Both the position numbers and the translations under genes were made by a program. Of a DNA stretch of 64,000 nt, positions 63,637-64,000 are shown piece after piece. Numbering within the stretch: position 1 is the first letter of the stretch; each line of letters begins with the position of its first letter. The notes below the pieces were generated by a model. That model was not told the DNA's origin. It worked only from the letters and a program-made list of their open reading frames with translations, and did no database searches. This DNA is from Clostridiales bacterium (GTDB lineage: Bacteria > Bacillota > Clostridia > Lachnospirales > Lachnospiraceae): assembly GCA_015655075.1 (NCBI GenBank), contig JAATFT010000019.1, positions 62,001-126,000 on the forward strand, written 5' to 3'.

Positions 63637-64000
63637 TCAGAACCAAGGGAATAATTTCTTTCCCAGCCACTTAAATGTAAAATCAAACGCAAGGCCAATC
63701 AGACCAATTGACAGAATACCAATAAAGATCTTGTCAACATACAGCATCCTCTGTGCCTGAATAATCATATACCCGATACCGGAAGAAGCCCCTATCATTT
63801 CAGCTACGGTTACATAGGTCCATGCCCAGCCAAGAATCATCCTTAGTGAATCTAAAATATACGGCAATACGCAGGGACAAACGATTTTCCAAATAACACC
63901 TGCTTTATTGGTTCCTAATGTATATGAGACTTCCACCAAATCGTGCTGCGCTTTTCTGGTATCGACCGCTACCATCAGCAAAAGCTGGGGAAGGCTGCCC
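63637..64000 (-). CDS. ABC transporter permease, C-terminal part (cut by window edge)
   Basis: Inner-membrane permease of the NitT/TauT importer family. The visible 120 residues contain the cytoplasmic EAA-type loop (DLVEVSYTLGTNKAGVIWKIVCPCVLPYI), AWTYVTVAEMIGASSGIGYMI and the closing hydrophobic segment ending KWLGKKLFPWF. The frame is open at base 64000, so the 5' part and any substrate-binding protein lie outside the window. Confidence 0.93.
   Translation of the reverse strand, partial: GSLPQLLLMVAVDTRKAQHDLVEVSYTLGTNKAGVIWKIVCPCVLPYILDSLRMILGWAWTYVTVAEMIGASSGIGYMIIQAQRMLYVDKIFIGILSIGLIGLAFDFTFKWLGKKLFPWF

Noticed and set aside
58354-64000. Part of a nitrogen fixation cluster
   Set aside because: The PII pair looks NifI-like, but no nifH, nifD, nifK or cofactor gene is present in the window.

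Overview
The window looks like a chromosomal segment of an anaerobic, probably spore-forming Clostridia, most likely Lachnospiraceae. Base composition is moderate to low GC, ribosome binding sites are strong AGGAGG types, and TTG/GTG starts are frequent. Typical content includes a four-subunit glycine cleavage system with split P-protein, an iron-sulfur serine dehydratase, a sufCBDSU operon, a membrane pyrophosphatase, a Csp-like subtilase, a signal-peptide-less SPOR amidase, T-box control of acetolactate synthase and cellobiose-type PTS genes. No tRNA, rRNA, CRISPR array, prophage or complete IS element was seen. Most genes are on the minus strand.

Layout: 1-3.1 kb argS (cut by the window edge), a PspC protein and sdaAA/sdaAB. 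3.5-10.5 kb Leloir galactose genes galT, galE, galK, then an ArsR-type regulator and a GH51 arabinofuranosidase. 10.9-18.4 kb a glycine operon: tandem glycine riboswitch with terminator, then gcvT, gcvH, gcvPA, gcvPB, lipoate ligase and dihydrolipoyl dehydrogenase. 18.4-20.1 kb a subtilase that has lost its catalytic His. 20.2-23.1 kb promoter, T-box leader and ilvB-ilvN. 23.2-29.3 kb amidase, GNAT protein, pyruvate kinase bracketed by inverted copies of a small repeat, and a CoA-disulfide-reductase-like protein. 29.7-32.1 kb a DUF1538 membrane protein with two PII-like proteins. 32.4-37.6 kb suf operon. 37.9-41.7 kb gpmA, an uncharacterised helical protein and hppA. 42.1-47.2 kb amino-sugar genes (RpiR regulator, nanE, nagB, nagA) plus a PdxA-family dehydrogenase. 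47.4-49.1 kb a DUF1540 peptide, a DedA protein and a gene-free stretch with two related structured elements. 49.1-52.5 kb a TetR-controlled flavinylation set (apbE, FMN-binding protein, flavodoxin) and a surface protein. 52.8-58.3 kb a PTS operon (IIB, IIC, IIA, GH1 phospho-glycosidase, PRD regulator). 58.4-64 kb an operon joining a NitT/TauT-type ABC transporter with two ATPases, an aldehyde dehydrogenase, an iron-type alcohol dehydrogenase and two NifI-like PII proteins.

Much of the intergenic DNA is small palindromic repeats without transposases. At least four families recur, and some copies supply the stop codon or last codons of the adjacent gene (ilvB, pyk, gcvT).

The strongest candidates for something not yet described are: the two related hairpin RNAs at 48.6-49.0 kb, whose helices are kept by compensatory changes; the PII/dehydrogenase/ABC operon at the right edge; the DUF1538 plus twin PII-like set; and the GH1 enzyme whose acid/base Glu is Gln. 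All functional calls rest on reading motifs by eye; no database search was possible.
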